A DNA stretch of 6,895 nucleotides from Thermohalobaculum sp039026295 (GTDB taxonomy: Bacteria; Pseudomonadota; Alphaproteobacteria; Rhodobacterales; Rhodobacteraceae). A model generated the notes under the pieces. It made no database searches. It had not been told where the DNA came from and worked only from the letters and a program-made list of their open reading frames with translations. Of the stretch, positions 5,662 through 6,895 are shown piece after piece. Positions within the stretch are counted from its first letter, which is position 1, and each line of letters begins with the position of its first letter. Position numbers and translations under genes: made by a program. The stretch is from NCBI GenBank assembly GCA_039026295.1, contig JBCCMP010000282.1, positions 1-6,895 of the forward strand, in the 5' to 3' direction.

Positions 5662-6252
5662 ATGTTTTACCGAGACGAACGTTTGGCACTTTTTATCGAC
5701 GGGTCAAATTTATACGCGGCAACAAAAGCCCTTGGATTTGACATCGACTACAAATTGCTTCGATCCGAATTCATGCGCCGCGGAAAAATGGTCCGCGCAT
5801 TCTACTATACAGCTCTGATCGAGAACGAAGAGTATTCCCCGATCCGGCCGCTGGTAGACTGGCTCGACTATAACGGTTTCACGTTGGTCACGAAGCCCGC
5901 GAAAGAGTTCACGGATTCGACTGGGCGTCGCAAGATCAAGGGCAACATGGACATCGAACTTGCGGTGGACGCCATGGAGATGGCCGACCATGTCGAGCAT
6001 ATCGTCCTGTTCTCGGGCGACGGCGACTTCCGCAGCCTTGTCGGTGCTTTGCAACGTAAGGGTGTGCGCGTGTCTGTCGTCTCGACAATCCGTTCGCAGC
6101 CGCCGATGATCGCCGATGATCTGCGCAGACAGGCCGACAACTTCATCGAGCTGGAAGAACTGAAGGACGTGATCGGGCGTCCGCCGCGGCCTGCGCCTGC
6201 CCCCGGTGCCCTGCGCGAAGCGCCGGTGCTGGAGGATGAAGTCGAGCCGTAA
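5662..6252 (+). CDS. LabA-like NYN domain protein (PIN-fold putative RNase)
   Basis: The 196-residue soluble protein is a NYN (DUF88/LabA-like) domain, a PIN-fold metal-dependent nuclease family thought to act on RNA. The acidic active-site pattern is intact: LALFIDGSNLY (D13, N16), KGNMDIELAVDAM (D97, D103) and IVLFSGDGDF (D120, D122). These are followed by the conserved GVRVSVVSTIRSQPPMIADDL (134-153) and LRRQADNFIEL (154-164). The last 25 residues are a proline- and acid-rich tail (RPPRPAPAPG, EDEVEP) without a fold. The start MFYRDERLALFIDGSNLYAA agrees with what I remember of alphaproteobacterial homologues. It is divergent from folK and lies nine bases in front of the uracil-DNA glycosylase, so the pair is probably an operon. 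The first about 100 bases are AT-rich, the rest GC-rich. The cellular target is unknown; RNA decay or processing is inferred from the fold only. Confidence 0.93.
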   Translation: MFYRDERLALFIDGSNLYAATKALGFDIDYKLLRSEFMRRGKMVRAFYYTALIENEEYSPIRPLVDWLDYNGFTLVTKPAKEFTDSTGRRKIKGNMDIELAVDAMEMADHVEHIVLFSGDGDFRSLVGALQRKGVRVSVVSTIRSQPPMIADDLRRQADNFIELEELKDVIGRPPRPAPAPGALREAPVLEDEVEP

Positions 6253-6261
6253 TCGACCTCG

Positions 6262-6895
6262 GTGTCCGTCCCGCAGCCATCAGAGGCACCGCGTGACTGC
6301 GATGCCTGTCCACGGCTGGTAGACTATCGCCATGCGCTGCGCGCGGAGCATGACGACTGGTTCAACAACCCTGTCGAAAGCTTCGGCGACACCAATGCCC
6401 GCCTGCTGATCGTCGGCCTTGCGCCCGGTGCGCGCGGCGCCAACCGGACCGGGCGGCCGTTCACCGGCGACTTTGCAGGCGACCTGCTTTACGCAACCCT
6501 GGGAAAATTCGGTTTTGCAACTGGCACCTATGCAGGCCATGCGGCGGACGGGGTCCGGCTGACCGATTGCATGATCACCAATGCGGTGCGCTGTGTCCCG
6601 CCAGAGAACAAGCCTGTCGGGGCCGAGATAAACGCCTGCCGGCCATTCCTGATCCAGCGGATCGATGATCTTCCGCGGCTGGAGGCGATCGTCACCCTGG
6701 GCAAGATCGCGCATGACTCGACGATACGCGCCCTCGGCGGACGTCTGAGAGAGCACCCGTTCGGCCACGGAGCTTCATCAGACCTGAACGGGATCGCGAT
6801 CACCGCCAGCTACCATTGCTCGCGCTACAACACGAACACCGGCCGGTTGACCGAGGCCATGTTCCACGATGTTTTCTCAGCAGTGCGGGCGCAGC
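6262..6895 (+). CDS. Type 5 (UdgB-like) uracil-DNA glycosylase, 3' end beyond the window
   Basis: This iron-sulphur DNA-repair enzyme removes uracil, and in the UdgB branch also other deaminated bases, from DNA. The frame is open from GTG 6262 to the window end (211 codons). Family length suggests only a few residues are missing. Motif 1 is GLAPGARGANRTGRPFTGDF (52-71), the UdgB form rather than the type 4 GEAPG form. The middle motif is TNAVRCVPPENKP (106-118). The catalytic-histidine motif is ASYHCSRYNTNTGRLT (182-197), with Cys where many homologues have Pro. Four cysteines fit the 4Fe-4S cluster: C13, C16, C111 and C126. The GTG start follows the NYN stop after three codons in the same frame. 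No close ribosome site is seen (GGAGGA is about 25 bases upstream), so translation is probably coupled to the NYN gene. Confidence 0.92.
   Translation, partial: MSVPQPSEAPRDCDACPRLVDYRHALRAEHDDWFNNPVESFGDTNARLLIVGLAPGARGANRTGRPFTGDFAGDLLYATLGKFGFATGTYAGHAADGVRLTDCMITNAVRCVPPENKPVGAEINACRPFLIQRIDDLPRLEAIVTLGKIAHDSTIRALGGRLREHPFGHGASSDLNGIAITASYHCSRYNTNTGRLTEAMFHDVFSAVRAQ

Noticed and set aside
6280..6768. 162-residue minus-strand frame opposite the uracil-DNA glycosylase
   Set aside because: It is a shadow of the UDG frame, which carries complete catalytic and Fe-S motifs.
1..6895. CRISPR array, insertion sequence, integrase or rRNA
   Set aside because: No regularly spaced repeats, transposase or recombinase motifs, or rRNA-like blocks were seen on either strand.

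Overview
The window looks like chromosomal DNA of an alphaproteobacterium, most likely Rhodobacterales (Paracoccaceae or Roseobacteraceae). The basis is the very GC-rich coding sequence (about 65-69% in hand counts inside ftsY and the 3' half of folK) and protein variants typical of that order: a DMT exporter beginning far upstream of its first helix, YciB directly behind it, a LabA-like NYN protein next to folK, and a type 5 uracil-DNA glycosylase with the active-site string SYHCSRYNT. The assignment comes from recognising the proteins, not from a search.

Left part (1-1110): a two-gene, minus-strand cassette that is clearly lower in GC (153 of 360, about 42%, over bases 1-360). A stand-alone P-loop GTPase (TTG start, strong Shine-Dalgarno, plausible sigma70 promoter) is followed 41 bases later by a membrane protein that runs off the window edge. 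Neither is a named housekeeping gene. Composition and context suggest acquired DNA, possibly part of a larger GTPase-centred accessory or defence module continuing to the left.

Middle-left (1110-1938): about 830 bases with no convincing gene and intermediate GC (about 51% over 1201-1440). It contains several short perfect inverted repeats and stretches that resemble the dispersed non-coding repeats of this order. It probably holds the border of the accessory cassette and the ftsY leader.

Core part (1939-4937, plus strand): ftsY (SRP receptor), a 10-helix EamA/DMT transporter, and yciB (septation protein A / IspZ family). All three act at or in the inner membrane. They may be one transcription unit, with gaps of about 97 bases each.

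Right part (4956-6895): folK (HPPK, folate synthesis) on the minus strand, converging on yciB with only 18 bases between the stops. Divergent from folK are a LabA/NYN-domain putative RNase and a type 5 uracil-DNA glycosylase, the latter cut by the window end. The NYN and UDG frames are the same frame, separated by one TAA and three codons. The folK 5' half, the divergent intergenic region and the start of the NYN gene form a patch of about 45% GC inside DNA of otherwise about 65% or more, and this patch contains a perfect 15-bp palindrome.

Most of the window is ordinary core genome. The most novel material is the truncated GTPase/membrane-protein cassette at the left edge; its function cannot be settled from this window alone.
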